Source: Eubacteriaceae bacterium | GTDB lineage: Bacteria > Bacillota > Clostridia > Lachnospirales > Lachnospiraceae | NCBI GenBank assembly: GCA_902362455.1 | Contig: CABIWJ010000001.1 | Coordinates: 248,001-312,000, forward strand | Length of the DNA: 64,000 bases | Reading direction: 5' to 3' | Shown here: positions 37,225 to 48,053 of the stretch, piece by piece | Numbering within the stretch: the first letter of the stretch is position 1 | Layout of the letters: the number at the start of each line of letters is the position of its first letter | Translations under genes and position numbers: made by a program | The notes under the pieces: model-generated | What the model was told of the DNA's origin: nothing | Seen by the model: only the letters and a program-made list of their open reading frames with translations | The model's database searches: none

Positions 37225-38652
37225 ATGGATAATGAAAATAAAGATGATATAAATAATTCAAATCGTTATTACGGAAATAACTATTCGGAGAACCAGAGAT
37301 ATAATAATGGAAATAACTACGCTGGAAATGGCAATTATAGTTCGGTAAACCAATATGGTGGGAATAATGGTTATAATAACGGAAACAATTTCACAGGAAA
37401 TAATGCTTATAATAATGTAAATAACGGAAATAAACACAGTAAGAAGTCATATTTTGCAGGACTTATTACAGGTGTTATCTGGGGAATTGCCGTTGTATTT
37501 ATATTGATAATATTATCTAATATTATTGAGAGTGAACTTACTGAGTCAGGAAAGATTTCAGATAATGTCGGTACATCAGCACTTACAGGAAGCAGCAAAT
37601 CTTCGATTATAAAACAATATATTGATAAATATTTTATGGAAGATGTTGATAATGACATACTGACAGAGGGAATGTATAAAGGAATGTTAGAATCATTAAA
37701 TGATCCATATTCCGTATATTATACAAAGGACGAGGTTGAATCACTTAAACAGTCATCAGAGGGTGAATATGTGGGACTCGGAATATCTGTTACACAGAAT
37801 AATGAAACTAAAGTAATTACGGTAACTAAGGTATATGATGATTCGCCTGCTAAAGATGCGGGAATAGAATCCGGGGATACGATATATTCGGTAAATGACA
37901 ATGTTCTTACGGATGAAACCTTAGATGAGTTATTAGTTGATATTAAAGGTGAAGAAGGCAAAGAAGTCAAGATGCAGCTTAAAAGAGGCGAAGAAACCAT
38001 AGATGCTGATATGAAATTAAGAGAAGTTCTTATAGATGTGGTATCTTATGAAATGCTTGAAGATAATATTGGATATATCATTATAGACCAGTTTACGGGA
38101 ACGTCTACGGAACAGGTTGAAGAAGCTATTAATGATTTGAAATCACAGGGTATGGAAAGAATAATTGTTGACCTTAGAGATAACCCGGGTGGACAGTTAG
38201 AATGTATACAGGCAATTCTTAATTACTTCCTGCCAAAAGATAAATTACTTCTCTATAGCGAGACTAAAGATGGAGAGCAGGAGAAATATTATACAGAGAA
38301 TGACGGACTTATAACAGATATGCCACTTTGTGTATTGGTAAATGAGAATAGTGCAAGTGCATCAGAGGTATTTGCAGGTGTAGTTAAATGCTATGACAGA
38401 GGTAAACTAGTTGGAACCAAGACATTTGGTAAGGGCATAATGCAGTCAACATTCGGACTTAGTGATGGAACTGCAATTAAACTTACAATTGGTAAATACT
38501 ATCTTCCAGATGACAGTAACATTCATGGAATAGGTATTGAACCTGATTACGAAGTAAAACTTCCTGAAGATGTTACAAATGTGTGGGCGTTAAAACATCC
38601 AGATGACCCACAGCTTACAAAGGCAATCGAAGTTGTAAAAGGATTAGATTAA
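37225..38652 (+). CDS. carboxy-terminal processing protease (CtpA, S41)
   Basis: This 475-residue protease has a cytoplasmic N-terminus of about 70 residues that is strikingly rich in Asn, Gly and Tyr, one membrane helix (about 75-97), then an external PDZ domain and an S41 protease domain. The catalytic Ser378 (N-S-A-S-A-S-E), Lys403 and Gln407 are spaced as in the family. It probably trims or degrades wall hydrolases such as the one encoded upstream. TGGAG at 37214-37218 supports the ATG at 37225 over 37213. Confidence 0.92.
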   Translation: MDNENKDDINNSNRYYGNNYSENQRYNNGNNYAGNGNYSSVNQYGGNNGYNNGNNFTGNNAYNNVNNGNKHSKKSYFAGLITGVIWGIAVVFILIILSNIIESELTESGKISDNVGTSALTGSSKSSIIKQYIDKYFMEDVDNDILTEGMYKGMLESLNDPYSVYYTKDEVESLKQSSEGEYVGLGISVTQNNETKVITVTKVYDDSPAKDAGIESGDTIYSVNDNVLTDETLDELLVDIKGEEGKEVKMQLKRGEETIDADMKLREVLIDVVSYEMLEDNIGYIIIDQFTGTSTEQVEEAINDLKSQGMERIIVDLRDNPGGQLECIQAILNYFLPKDKLLLYSETKDGEQEKYYTENDGLITDMPLCVLVNENSASASEVFAGVVKCYDRGKLVGTKTFGKGIMQSTFGLSDGTAIKLTIGKYYLPDDSNIHGIGIEPDYEVKLPEDVTNVWALKHPDDPQLTKAIEVVKGLD

Positions 38653-38658
38653 TTTAAA

Positions 38659-38729
38659 AAGAGCTTTTATACATAATGAATTAAGAAATTTTTCACTTTC
38701 CTATTTTGTTAAGTATAAAAGCTCTTATT
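38659..38729 (+). terminator. long-loop hairpin terminator after ctpA
   Basis: The perfect 14-base arms AAGAGCTTTTATAC (38659-38672) and GTATAAAAGCTCTT (38713-38726) enclose a 40-base AT-rich loop. ATTTG follows. The length of the loop is unusual. Confidence 0.6.
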
Positions 38730-38790
38730 TGTTATGGGATGTTATGGAGTTTTATTAAAGAGTGGTAGCATTTTATAAAAATATGTGCTA

Positions 38791-38899
38791 TATTATAGTA
38801 AAACGAATGTATGTTCGAAAAAATGTATTATAGTGAAATGAATGTATGTTCAAAAAACGTATTATAGTGAAATGAATGTATGTTTGAAAAACATATTAT
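38791..38899 (+). promoter_or_regulatory. triplicated promoter repeat with three SOS (LexA/DinR) boxes upstream of uvrBA
   Basis: A unit of 34-35 bp is repeated in tandem. Each copy has TATTATAGT followed by a palindrome of the Firmicute LexA type. The boxes are CGAATGTATGTTCG (38804-38817), TGAATGTATGTTCA (38839-38852) and TGAATGTATGTTTG (38873-38886). The known consensus is CGAACNNNNGTTCG, and the first box differs at one position. A fourth TATTAT ends the array. This predicts damage-inducible expression of uvrB and uvrA. Confidence 0.75.
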
Positions 38900-38944
38900 A
38901 GTGAAATTAAGTTAATTTATAAATAAGTTTGAAAGGTCAGAAAT

Positions 38945-40930
38945 ATGGATAAGAAGTTTAAACTTGTATCAGAATATAAACCTACAGGGGACCAGCCACA
39001 GGCGATTAAAGAGCTTGTTAAAGGTTTTAAAGAGGGAAATCAGTTTGAAACACTGCTGGGTGTAACAGGTTCAGGTAAGACATTTACGATGGCAAATGTA
39101 ATCGAGCAGCTTAATAAGCCTACACTTGTACTAGCTCATAATAAGACTTTGGCGGCACAGCTATATGGGGAATTCAAGGAATTTTTTCCTGAAAATGCAG
39201 TAGAGTACTTTGTCAGTTATTATGACTATTATCAACCGGAAGCATATGTACCATCAACAGACACTTATATAGAGAAGGATTCATCAATTAATGAAGAGAT
39301 AGATAAGTTAAGACATTCAGCAACAGCTGCATTATCAGAGAGAAAAGATGTAATAATAATCTCAAGTGTATCTTGTATATATGGTCTGGGAAGTCCTATA
39401 GACTATCAGAATATGGTGTTATCATTAAGACCGGGAATGGTTAAGGACAGAGATGAAGTGTTAAAAAAATTAGTAGATATACAATATGCTAGAAATGATA
39501 TGGACTTCAAGCGTGGAACATTCAGAGTACGTGGCGATGTCGTGGAGATATTTCCGGTAACATCATCTGAAAATGCAGTAAGAGTTGAGTTTTTTGGAGA
39601 TGAGATTGACAGAATAACAGAGATTGACACGTTGACAGGCGAGATTAAGAGCAGGTTAGAGCATATCGCAATATTTCCGGCTTCACATTATGTAGTGCCT
39701 AAAGAGAAGATTGAACTTGCAGCTAAAAGTATTGAGAAGGAATTGGCAGAGCGTGTAGAATACTTCAAAAGTGAGGATAAATTATTAGAGGCACAACGAA
39801 TTGCAGAGAGAACTAATTTTGACATAGAGATGATGAGGGAGACAGGCTTCTGTTCGGGAATAGAGAACTATTCAAGACATTTAGCAGGATTAGAACCGGG
39901 AGCAACACCGCATACATTATTAGATTATTTTCCAGATGACTTCCTTATGATTGTAGATGAATCGCATATTACGATTCCACAGGTAAGGGGAATGTATGCG
40001 GGTGACCAGTCCAGAAAGACGACACTTGTAGATTATGGCTTCAGACTTCCATCGGCTAAAGATAACAGACCACTTAATTTCGAAGAATTTGAAAGTAAGA
40101 TAGATCAGATGTTATTCGTGTCGGCTACACCGAATGTATATGAAGAGGAACACGAATTGTTAAGGGCTGAACAGATTATCAGACCTACCGGATTATTAGA
40201 TCCGGAAGTAACAGTTAAGCCAGTAGCAGGTCAGGTAGATGACTTAATTAGTGAGGTAAATAAAGAAGTTGCGAAGAAGAATAAAGTATTAGTAACGACA
40301 CTTACCAAGCGAATGGCAGAAGATTTGACAGACTATATGAAAGAAGTCGGAATCAGGGTAAAATATCTACATTCTGATATAGACACACTAGAGAGAACTG
40401 AGATTATAAGAGATATGCGGCTTGATGTATTTGACGTATTAGTCGGTATCAACCTTTTAAGGGAGGGATTAGATATACCTGAGATTACATTAGTAGCAAT
40501 ATTAGATGCTGATAAAGAAGGCTTCTTAAGGTCAGAGACTTCACTCATCCAGACGATAGGACGAGCAGCGAGAAACTCAGAGGGACATGTTATAATGTAT
40601 GCTGATAAGATAACTGATTCTATGAGAGTAGCCATAGACGAGACGAATAGAAGACGAAGTATACAGCAAAAATATAATGAGGAGCATGGAATTACGCCGA
40701 CAACCATTAAGAAAGCGGTAAGAGAAAGAATAAGCATCACGAAAGAAGCTGTTGAGACGGTTGATAAGTTAGAAAAAGATCCTGAATCAATGAGTAGGAA
40801 AGAAATAGAGAAGCTTATTAATAAGATTATGAAGGAAATGCAGAAAGCCGCTTCGGAACTTAAATTTGAGGCAGCAGCAGACCTGCGTGACCAGATGATT
40901 AAACTAAAAGAGCAGTTAAGAGATATGTAG
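38945..40930 (+). CDS. uvrB: excinuclease ABC subunit UvrB
   Basis: UvrB (661 residues, standard length) is the damage-verification subunit of nucleotide excision repair. It has Walker A G-V-T-G-S-G-K-T, the beta-hairpin segment [14 protein letters not shown] in the helicase core, Q-T-I-G-R-A-A-R-N, and the C-terminal UVR motif that contacts UvrC. AAAGGTC precedes the ATG. uvrA follows after 14 bases, so the two form an operon under the SOS-box array. Confidence 0.97.
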   Translation: MDKKFKLVSEYKPTGDQPQAIKELVKGFKEGNQFETLLGVTGSGKTFTMANVIEQLNKPTLVLAHNKTLAAQLYGEFKEFFPENAVEYFVSYYDYYQPEAYVPSTDTYIEKDSSINEEIDKLRHSATAALSERKDVIIISSVSCIYGLGSPIDYQNMVLSLRPGMVKDRDEVLKKLVDIQYARNDMDFKRGTFRVRGDVVEIFPVTSSENAVRVEFFGDEIDRITEIDTLTGEIKSRLEHIAIFPASHYVVPKEKIELAAKSIEKELAERVEYFKSEDKLLEAQRIAERTNFDIEMMRETGFCSGIENYSRHLAGLEPGATPHTLLDYFPDDFLMIVDESHITIPQVRGMYAGDQSRKTTLVDYGFRLPSAKDNRPLNFEEFESKIDQMLFVSATPNVYEEEHELLRAEQIIRPTGLLDPEVTVKPVAGQVDDLISEVNKEVAKKNKVLVTTLTKRMAEDLTDYMKEVGIRVKYLHSDIDTLERTEIIRDMRLDVFDVLVGINLLREGLDIPEITLVAILDADKEGFLRSETSLIQTIGRAARNSEGHVIMYADKITDSMRVAIDETNRRRSIQQKYNEEHGITPTTIKKAVRERISITKEAVETVDKLEKDPESMSRKEIEKLINKIMKEMQKAASELKFEAAADLRDQMIKLKEQLRDM

Positions 40931-40944
40931 AAATGAGGTAAATT

Positions 40945-43803
40945 GTGAAAGAAGTCAATGATAAAAATAAGTCAGGGAGACAATTTATAAAGATTAAAGG
41001 GGCAGCAGAACACAATCTTAAGCATATTGATTTGAATATTCCTAGAAATGAATTTGTGGTAGTTACGGGACTTAGTGGCTCTGGTAAATCTACACTTGCA
41101 TTCGATACGATATATGCTGAGGGACAGAGAAGATATATGGAATCACTGTCATCATATGCAAGACAATTCTTAGGTCAGATGGAGAAGCCTAATGTAGAAA
41201 GCATAGAGGGGTTGTCACCTGCTATTTCGATAGACCAGAAATCAACTAACCGAAATCCACGTTCTACGGTGGGAACTGTTACGGAAATATATGATTATTT
41301 CAGATTATTATATGCAAGAATAGGTATACCACATTGCCCTAAATGTGGAAGAGAGATATCAAAGCAGACGGTAGACCAGATGGTAGACCAGATTATGACA
41401 TTGCCGGAGAGAACGAAGATTCAGTTATTAGCACCAGTAGTAAGAGGACGTAAGGGTGAACATGTTAAGGTATTAGAACGTGCTAAGAAGGCTGGATATG
41501 TAAGAGTACAGATTGATGGCAATATGTATGATTTAGGTGAAGAAATAAAGCTTGAGAAGAATAAGAAGCATAATATTGAAATAGTTGTAGACCGACTGGT
41601 TGTCAAAGAGGGAATAGAGAAACGTCTCACAGATTCCATAGAAACTGTACTTGATATAGCTGACGGACTTATGGTTGTAGATGTGGTTGGCAGTAAGCCT
41701 ATGAATTTCAGTCAGAGTTTCTCGTGCCCTGATTGTGAGATTAGCATTGATGAGATACAACCAAGAAGTTTTTCGTTTAATAATCCTTTTGGTGCATGCC
41801 CATCATGTTATGGACTAGGCTATAAGATGGAATTTAACGTAGACCTTATGATTCCTGATAAATCAATCAGTATAAATGATGGAGCAATCGTGGCAATGGG
41901 CTGGCAGTCAAGTGGCAAAGATGGCAGCTATACACATGCAATCTTAGAAGCGCTTGCTAAGGAATATAGCTTTTCGTTAGATACACCATTTGAGGAGTTA
42001 AGCGAAACAGCAAAAGATGTAATCATTAACGGAACAAATGGCAGATGTGTGAAAGTATATTATCGTGGTCAAAGAGGCGAGGGTATATATGATGTGGCAT
42101 TTGAGGGACTTATTAAAAATGAAGAGAGAAGATACAGAGAAACAGGTTCTGAGACATTGAAACAGGAATATGAGGAATTTATGACGATTACGCCTTGTAA
42201 GGAATGTAAAGGCCAGCGACTTAAGAAATCTTCACTTGCAGTAACTGTTTCTGATAAAAATATCCATGAGATAACATCGATGTCTATAAGAGATTTGCAT
42301 AAATTCTTAGAGGATATGGAATTAACTGACAGACAGAAGTTCATAGGAGGTGAGATTCTTAAAGAAATCAAAGCAAGAATTAAATTCTTAATGGACGTAG
42401 GTCTTGATTATCTGACATTGTCGCGTGGTACAGCATCATTGTCTGGTGGTGAGGCGCAGAGAATAAGACTTGCTACACAGATTGGTTCAGGACTTGTGGG
42501 GGTTGCTTATATCTTAGACGAGCCTAGTATCGGATTACATCAGAGGGATAACGATAAACTCATTAATACACTTACACATCTGAGAGATTTGGGAAATACA
42601 TTAATAGTTGTAGAACATGATGAAGATACAATGTTAGCAGCAGACCATATCATAGACATAGGTCCGGGGGCAGGCGAATATGGTGGACAGGTCGTGGCAG
42701 AGGGTACGGCAGAGGAGATTATGCAGAATGAGAATTCAATTACAGGAGCGTATCTTAGCGGACGTATAAAGATACCGGTTCCAGACACCAGAAGAGAACC
42801 TGCCGGCTGGATTACGGTAAAAGGTGCAAGACAGAATAATCTGAAGAATATCAATGTGGATTTTCCACTTGGTATTATGACATGCGTAACCGGTGTATCG
42901 GGTTCCGGAAAGAGTTCGCTTGTAAATGAGATCCTTTATAAAGCATTAGCTAAGAAACTTAACAGAGCAAGAACTATACCTGGTAATCATGATACAATTG
43001 AGGGTACAGAGCAGCTAGACAAGATAATCAACATTGACCAGTCTCCAATAGGAAGAACACCACGTTCTAATCCTGCGACATATACAGGTGTATTTGACCA
43101 GATTAGGGATTTATTTGCAAGCACATCAGATGCTAAAATGAAAGGCTATAAGAAAGGCAGATTCAGTTTCAATGTCAAAGGCGGAAGGTGTGAGGCTTGT
43201 TCAGGTGATGGTATAATTAAGATAGAAATGCATTTCTTACCGGATGTATATGTGCCTTGCGAAGTGTGTGGAGGAAAGCGTTATAACAGAGAAACTTTAG
43301 AAGTTAAGTATAAAGGCAAGAGTATCTTTGATGTGCTTGATATGACTGTTGAAGAGGCACTTAAATTCTTCGAAAATGTTCCATCAATTTATCGTAAAAT
43401 TCAGGCATTATATGATGTAGGACTTTCATATATTAAATTAGGCCAGCCATCAACTACATTATCGGGTGGTGAAGCACAGCGAGTTAAGTTAGCTACAGAA
43501 CTTAGCAGACGAGGAACAGGCAAGACAATCTATATTCTTGATGAACCTACAACAGGACTTCATTTTGCAGACGTTCATAAATTAGTGGAAATTCTAAGAA
43601 AATTATCTGATGACGGAAATACAGTCGTGGTTATCGAACATAATTTAGATGTAATTAAAGTAGCCGATTATATTATCGACATAGGACCTGAGGGTGGAGA
43701 TAATGGTGGAACGGTTATCGCAAAGGGCACACCAGAAGAGGTTGTGAAGAATAAGAAATCATATACCGGTAAATATCTGAAGAAATATTTAGAAGATAAG
43801 TAA
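40945..43803 (+). CDS. uvrA: excinuclease ABC subunit UvrA
   Basis: UvrA (952 residues) is the damage-sensing ATPase of nucleotide excision repair. It has two ABC cassettes, each with Walker A (G-L-S-G-S-G-K-S-T and G-V-S-G-S-G-K-S-S) and an L-S-G-G-E-A-Q-R signature. Zinc-binding cysteine clusters are present (for example C-E-A-C-S-G-D-G then C-E-V-C-G-G-K-R). The start is GTG at 40945, with GAGGT six bases upstream. Operon with uvrB. Confidence 0.97.
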   Translation: MKEVNDKNKSGRQFIKIKGAAEHNLKHIDLNIPRNEFVVVTGLSGSGKSTLAFDTIYAEGQRRYMESLSSYARQFLGQMEKPNVESIEGLSPAISIDQKSTNRNPRSTVGTVTEIYDYFRLLYARIGIPHCPKCGREISKQTVDQMVDQIMTLPERTKIQLLAPVVRGRKGEHVKVLERAKKAGYVRVQIDGNMYDLGEEIKLEKNKKHNIEIVVDRLVVKEGIEKRLTDSIETVLDIADGLMVVDVVGSKPMNFSQSFSCPDCEISIDEIQPRSFSFNNPFGACPSCYGLGYKMEFNVDLMIPDKSISINDGAIVAMGWQSSGKDGSYTHAILEALAKEYSFSLDTPFEELSETAKDVIINGTNGRCVKVYYRGQRGEGIYDVAFEGLIKNEERRYRETGSETLKQEYEEFMTITPCKECKGQRLKKSSLAVTVSDKNIHEITSMSIRDLHKFLEDMELTDRQKFIGGEILKEIKARIKFLMDVGLDYLTLSRGTASLSGGEAQRIRLATQIGSGLVGVAYILDEPSIGLHQRDNDKLINTLTHLRDLGNTLIVVEHDEDTMLAADHIIDIGPGAGEYGGQVVAEGTAEEIMQNENSITGAYLSGRIKIPVPDTRREPAGWITVKGARQNNLKNINVDFPLGIMTCVTGVSGSGKSSLVNEILYKALAKKLNRARTIPGNHDTIEGTEQLDKIINIDQSPIGRTPRSNPATYTGVFDQIRDLFASTSDAKMKGYKKGRFSFNVKGGRCEACSGDGIIKIEMHFLPDVYVPCEVCGGKRYNRETLEVKYKGKSIFDVLDMTVEEALKFFENVPSIYRKIQALYDVGLSYIKLGQPSTTLSGGEAQRVKLATELSRRGTGKTIYILDEPTTGLHFADVHKLVEILRKLSDDGNTVVVIEHNLDVIKVADYIIDIGPEGGDNGGTVIAKGTPEEVVKNKKSYTGKYLKKYLEDK

Positions 43804-43890
43804 ATGTACCTGAAGCATTATATATGTAGATTGAAACAAAATCCGTAATCTGCAAGCTGATGATTTATGTAGAAAAATGTCAGAAACTAC

Positions 43891-43920
43891 TTGCATAATT
43901 AATGATATTTTATGTATAAT
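43891..43920 (+). promoter_or_regulatory. promoter of the AGCS symporter gene
   Basis: TTGCAT (43891-43896) and TATAAT (43915-43920) are spaced by 18 bases, leaving an 80-base leader. Confidence 0.6.
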
Positions 43921-43999
43921 TAGGATATTGTGTTTTTAGTCAGAAGTGGTTTTATATATTTCACATATAATCTATGAAAATTAAGGAGAGAAAAAGAAA

Positions 44000-45844
44000 A
44001 TGCATACATTTGTTAATCAGGTAGCCAGAATAAATGGTGTAATTAACGAATGGGTATGGGGTATACCTATGCTTATTCTGATTATTTCGACCGGTATCTG
44101 GATGAGTATCAGAACGGGATTTTTCCAGATAGTAAGAGCGAAAATCGTTGGCGATGAAACATTTTTCGCAATATTTAAGAAGAGACACGTAACAAAAACA
44201 AAGGATAAGAAAGCAATTTCACAGTTCCAGGCACTTTCTACAGCATTAGCTGCCACGATAGGTACAGGTAATATAGCCGGTGTTGCAACTGCACTTACAA
44301 TTGGTGGACCGGGAGCTATATTCTGGATGTGGGTGTCAGCATTTTTCGGAATGATGACTAATTTTTCTGAAAATGTTCTGGGTATCTATTATAGAAGAAA
44401 GAATATGTATGGCGAATGGTCAGGTGGTGCAATGTACTATCTGGAGAATGGTCTTGGAAGTAAAAAAGGAATGAAGAAAATTGCCAAATTCCTTGCAATA
44501 TTATTTGCAATTTTCTGTGTACTTGCATCATTTGGTATTGGTAATATGACTCAGGTCAATTCAATTGCAGATGCGATGCATAGTAATTTCGGAATACCTA
44601 CTATTGTTATGGGTATTATTCTTGCAGTAATTGCAGCACTCGTTGTAATAGGTGGAATTAAACGTATAGGCAGAGTTACAGAGAAACTTGTACCATTTAT
44701 GGCATTAGCCTACATTATTGGTGCACTTGTTATTTTCTTCATAAATTATAGACAGATACCATATGTATTTGGAAGTATTTTCAAAGATGCATTTAATGTG
44801 TCAGCAGTAGGCGGTGGTATCGGCGGTTATGTAATAAAGAGAGCTGCTACAATGGGCTTTAAGCGAGGCGTATTCTCGAATGAAGCAGGTCTTGGTTCTT
44901 CAGTAATGGTTCATTCATCATCAGACGTTAAAGAGCCTGTTATCCAGGGGATGTGGGGTATTTTCGAAGTATTTTTTGATACAATAATTGTCTGCACATT
45001 AACAGCATTTGTATTATTATCAAGCAGTTCAGATGCAAAATCACAGGCAAAAGTATTTGCAAATATTACAACAGACAGTCAGACATTCAGCATAGCTGAA
45101 CATATTGATGAAGACAAAGAAGTTCCACTTATAGATAAAGAGTACAGCACATTAGTTATAGATGTTGATAGCGATGGAAATGCTAAATTGTATACAGAGG
45201 CACCGGCAGATGGTGAATATCTTGAACTGAAGGCCTATGGAAATTCTTATTATGTAAAGGCTTCTAAGAAAGAGGACAGAACTGAAGATGATTACATATA
45301 TACAAATATAATGTCAATTAAGGGAAATGCAGCAAAGGATTCAAATGGTAAAACAGTTAAAGATTCAAATGGCAACGTAGTCTTAGATTCTGTTAAAGTT
45401 GAACAAATTAATGGTGTATCTCTTGTTACATATGCATTTTCACAGAAGTTTGGTGATGTGGCTGCAAAATTGTTAGCAATTGCGATTTTATTGTTTGCAT
45501 TTTCAACAGTTCTTGGCTGGTCTTTCTATGGAACAAAGGCGATTGAATATTTATTTGGAACAAAATCAATGGTATTCTATAAAGTCATATTCGTATGCTT
45601 CATCGTAGTGGGCGCAACACTTAACCTAAGTCTTGCATGGAGCATAGCAGATACACTTAACGGTCTTATGGCCATTCCTAACTTAATCGGTGTATTGGCA
45701 TTGTCAGGAACAGTTGTTAAAATTACTAGAAACTATACAAAACGTAAGATTAAGAAAGATGACGTGAATCTTGAACCAATGCTTTCAGCATTCCCTGATA
45801 TCCAGAAAGAACAGGAAGAAAAGATGAGGGCTGAGGAAGTATAA
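44000..45844 (+). CDS. sodium:alanine symporter (AGCS family) with a large insertion
   Basis: This membrane symporter imports alanine or glycine with sodium. The AGCS signatures are clear: G-T-G-N-I-A-G-V-A-T-A near residue 93 and G-G-I-G-G-Y-V-I-K-R-A in the middle. At 614 residues it is much longer than the usual 440-490. The excess is a hydrophilic segment at about residues 340-475, rich in Asp, Ser and Lys, with D-S-N-G-K / D-S-N-G-N repeats. It lies between two membrane helices, and the frame is continuous through it. AAGGAGAG precedes the ATG. It is monocistronic, with its own promoter and terminator. Confidence 0.9.
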   Translation: MHTFVNQVARINGVINEWVWGIPMLILIISTGIWMSIRTGFFQIVRAKIVGDETFFAIFKKRHVTKTKDKKAISQFQALSTALAATIGTGNIAGVATALTIGGPGAIFWMWVSAFFGMMTNFSENVLGIYYRRKNMYGEWSGGAMYYLENGLGSKKGMKKIAKFLAILFAIFCVLASFGIGNMTQVNSIADAMHSNFGIPTIVMGIILAVIAALVVIGGIKRIGRVTEKLVPFMALAYIIGALVIFFINYRQIPYVFGSIFKDAFNVSAVGGGIGGYVIKRAATMGFKRGVFSNEAGLGSSVMVHSSSDVKEPVIQGMWGIFEVFFDTIIVCTLTAFVLLSSSSDAKSQAKVFANITTDSQTFSIAEHIDEDKEVPLIDKEYSTLVIDVDSDGNAKLYTEAPADGEYLELKAYGNSYYVKASKKEDRTEDDYIYTNIMSIKGNAAKDSNGKTVKDSNGNVVLDSVKVEQINGVSLVTYAFSQKFGDVAAKLLAIAILLFAFSTVLGWSFYGTKAIEYLFGTKSMVFYKVIFVCFIVVGATLNLSLAWSIADTLNGLMAIPNLIGVLALSGTVVKITRNYTKRKIKKDDVNLEPMLSAFPDIQKEQEEKMRAEEV

Positions 45845-45941
45845 GATTATAAAACATAAGATTATACAGTATGAAATTATACAGCGGAAAATATAGTTTC
45901 TGTTTCATACAGAAAATGATATATTCAGATTTAATATTTAT

Positions 45942-45977
45942 GACAGGTGATGTTGCTTGACATTGCCTGTCTTTTTT
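45942..45977 (+). terminator. terminator after the AGCS gene
   Basis: The arms GACAGGTGATG and CATTGCCTGTC (two wobble pairs) are followed by six T residues. Confidence 0.8.
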
Positions 45978-46059
45978 CTTATACTTAATAAAGTGTTAGA
46001 AATACATTTTAGAATATCAAAACGAATTTGATTTGAAAATATTTTAGGAGGAAACGGGC

Positions 46060-47634
46060 TTGGAAAAAGAGATGATAATTGTTCTGGACTTCGGTGGACA
46101 GTACAACCAATTAGTTGCAAGACGTGTTCGTGAATGTAATGTATATTGTGAGATTTATTCTTACAGAACAGAACTTGAGAAAATCAAAGAAATGAATCCT
46201 AAGGGAATCATTTTAACAGGTGGGCCAAATAGTTGTTATGAAGCAGACTCACCAACATATAAGAAAGAATTATTTGAATTAGGTATTCCTGTACTTGGAT
46301 TGTGTTATGGCGCTCAGCTTATGCAGCATGTCCTTGGTGGTAAAGTTGAAAAAGCACCTGTACGTGAATATGGTAAAACAGAGGTAATGGTAGATAAGAG
46401 TTCGCCATTATTTGCAAATGTAGAAGAGAAAACTATTTGCTGGATGAGTCATTTTGATTACATCTCAAATGTAGCTTCAGGCTTTAAGATTTCGGCACAT
46501 ACAGCAGATTGTCCTGTTGCAGCAGCAGAAAATCTGGACAAAAATCTTTATGCAATTCAGTTCCACCCTGAAGTCCTTCACACACAGGAAGGCAGCAAAA
46601 TGCTGTACAATTTCGTTAGAAATGTATGTGGCTGCCAGGGGCTTTGGAGAATGGATTCATTCGTTGAAAATGCAATCAAGGAAGTAAGGGGAAAAGTTGG
46701 TGACGGTAAAGTATTACTTGCATTATCAGGTGGTGTTGATTCATCAGTTCTTGCAGCATTACTTGCTAAAGCCGTAGGACCACAGCTTACCTGCGTATTC
46801 GTAGACCATGGACTTCTTCGTAAAAACGAGGGAGATGAAGTTGAAAGTGTATTTGGTAAAGGTGGAGCTTTTGAGATTAATTTCGTCAGAGTAAATGCAG
46901 CTGAGCGTTACTATGAGAAGCTTGCAGGTGTTACAGAACCTGAACAGAAACGTAAAATTATCGGCGAAGAATTCATAAGAGTATTTGAAGAGGAAGCAAA
47001 GAAGATAGGTAAGGTTGATTTCCTTGCACAAGGAACTATTTATCCTGATATTGTGGAATCAGGACTTGGTGGAGAATCAGCAGTAATTAAATCTCACCAC
47101 AACGTTGGAGGACTTCCTGAACATGTTGATTTCAAAGACATTATTGAACCACTTAGAAATCTTTTCAAGGATGAAGTACGTAAGGCAGGTCTTGAACTTG
47201 GCTTACCTGATTATTTAGTATATCGTCAGCCATTCCCAGGTCCGGGGCTTGGAATCAGAATCATTGGAGATGTAACAGCAGAAAAGGTACGAATTGTACA
47301 GGATGCTGATGCAATTTACCGCGAAGAGGTTGACAAAGCAGCAAAATCTTATAAGGAAGCAAATGGCAAAGAGGCACCTTGGATGCCTAACCAGTATTTT
47401 GCAGCGCTTACAAATATGCGTTCAGTTGGTGTAATGGGCGATGAAAGAACTTATGATTATGCTGTTGCAGTAAGAGCAGTCCGTACAGTTGACTTTATGA
47501 CAGCGGAAGCAGCAGAAATACCATTCGAGGTATTACAGACAGTAATGAGCAGAATTATTAATGAGGTTCGTGGGGTAAATAGAGTATTCTATGATTTGAC
47601 GAGTAAACCACCTGGAACGATTGAGTTTGAATAA
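46060..47634 (+). CDS. guaA: GMP synthase (glutamine-hydrolysing)
   Basis: GuaA (524 residues) aminates XMP to GMP with glutamine and ATP. The glutaminase half has Cys82 (G-L-C-Y-G-A-Q) and His169/Glu171 (H-P-E-V). The synthetase half has the PP-loop S-G-G-V-D-S-S from residue 223 and the dimerisation domain ending P-P-G-T-I-E-F-E. The start is TTG at 46060, with AGGAGG eight bases upstream; an ATG at 46072 lacks such spacing. Its last 12 bases recur downstream as attachment-site copies, so integration here keeps the protein intact. Confidence 0.96.
   Translation: MEKEMIIVLDFGGQYNQLVARRVRECNVYCEIYSYRTELEKIKEMNPKGIILTGGPNSCYEADSPTYKKELFELGIPVLGLCYGAQLMQHVLGGKVEKAPVREYGKTEVMVDKSSPLFANVEEKTICWMSHFDYISNVASGFKISAHTADCPVAAAENLDKNLYAIQFHPEVLHTQEGSKMLYNFVRNVCGCQGLWRMDSFVENAIKEVRGKVGDGKVLLALSGGVDSSVLAALLAKAVGPQLTCVFVDHGLLRKNEGDEVESVFGKGGAFEINFVRVNAAERYYEKLAGVTEPEQKRKIIGEEFIRVFEEEAKKIGKVDFLAQGTIYPDIVESGLGGESAVIKSHHNVGGLPEHVDFKDIIEPLRNLFKDEVRKAGLELGLPDYLVYRQPFPGPGLGIRIIGDVTAEKVRIVQDADAIYREEVDKAAKSYKEANGKEAPWMPNQYFAALTNMRSVGVMGDERTYDYAVAVRAVRTVDFMTAEAAEIPFEVLQTVMSRIINEVRGVNRVFYDLTSKPPGTIEFE
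47623..47634 (+). repeat. att-like repeat, copy 1, at the guaA 3' end
   Basis: GAGTTTGAATAA includes the last codons and stop of guaA. Exact copies lie at 60658-60669 and 63432-63443. With the following CG, the match to the last copy is 14 bases. The 3' end of guaA is a known insertion point for genomic islands. I interpret this copy as the left junction of the accessory region. Confidence 0.75.
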
Positions 47635-47643
47635 CGGATTAAA

Positions 47644-47680
47644 ATGCCGAAAGCCTGTATTTATGCGGGCTTCCGGCGTT
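47644..47680 (+). terminator. guaA terminator
   Basis: The arms ATGCCGAAAGCCTG and CGGGCTTCCGGCGT pair along most of their length and are followed by TTGTTTG. TTTATGCGGG in the loop and 3' arm (47660-47669) lies 37 bases from the att repeat. The same ten bases occur at the same distance from copy 2. Confidence 0.7.
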
Positions 47681-47765
47681 TGTTTGTATCCAATGGCTCT
47701 AGTTTGGCTCCATTTGTGAATTGAGTAATGGAAAGTTTTTTTTATGGTTTGAAATAAAAATTTTA

Positions 47766-47794
47766 TTGACACAAGAGAATATGGATAGTATACT
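47766..47794 (+). promoter_or_regulatory. strong promoter of the leader-peptide / GNAT transcript
   Basis: TTGACA (47766-47771) and TATACT (47789-47794) have exactly 17 bases between them. It lies about 130 bases inside the accessory segment. Confidence 0.75.
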
Positions 47795-47824
47795 TATCAC
47801 CAAAATTACAAGGAGAGCATACAA

Positions 47825-47887
47825 ATGAATCAGAACTTACATTCAAGACGTTATATGTACATGTATTATAGACATACTGTGTTATAA
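47825..47887 (+). CDS. 20-residue leader peptide
   Basis: A short frame of 20 codons begins 30 bases after the promoter and has a strong binding site (AAGGAGAG) at ideal spacing. It is rich in Arg, Tyr and Met (central part S-R-R-Y-M-Y-M-Y-Y-R-H). Its codons 4-7 contain ACTTACATTC (47835-47844), the exact complement of GAATGTAAGT at 47951-47960. Its position before a terminator and a GNAT gene is the layout of ribosome-controlled attenuation, as in inducible antibiotic-resistance genes. The stalling signal is unknown. Confidence 0.6.
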   Translation: MNQNLHSRRYMYMYYRHTVL

Positions 47888-47896
47888 GCTTTGCAG

Positions 47897-48034
47897 GGTT
47901 AATGCATTGACTTATAGCCGGTAGGTCTATTAGTCTAGTGCATAAAACCAGAATGTAAGTGATGTGTTAATATATATTACATCGTAAATTGGAATTATCG
48001 CACTGGACAATGAATGTTTGGTGCGATTTTTTTG
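47897..48034 (+). promoter_or_regulatory. transcription attenuator upstream of the GNAT gene
   Basis: The leader can form hairpin A (47897-47949, closed by GGTT/AACC with ATGCA/TGCAT inside) and a terminator (ATCGCAC 47997-48003 with GTGCGAT 48021-48027 and seven T residues). AGTGC-ATAA (47937-47945) can instead pair with TTAT(C)GCACT (47995-48004), which would break the terminator. GAATGTAAGT (47951-47960) can pair with the leader-peptide codons. These mutually exclusive pairings are what an attenuator needs. No T-box sequence is seen. Confidence 0.6.
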
Positions 48035-48053
48035 CGTGAAAGAGGTGCATGGA

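Noticed and set aside
38791..38899. Possible short CRISPR array
   Set aside because: The units are contiguous 34-35-bp tandem copies without variable spacers and contain SOS boxes and -10 elements. No cas genes are near.
45845..46059. Purine riboswitch before guaA
   Set aside because: I find no conserved three-way-junction loops. The region holds the symporter terminator and a plain leader.
47897..48034. T-box riboswitch before the GNAT gene
   Set aside because: No T-box sequence or specifier-loop features. A translated leader peptide explains the structures better.
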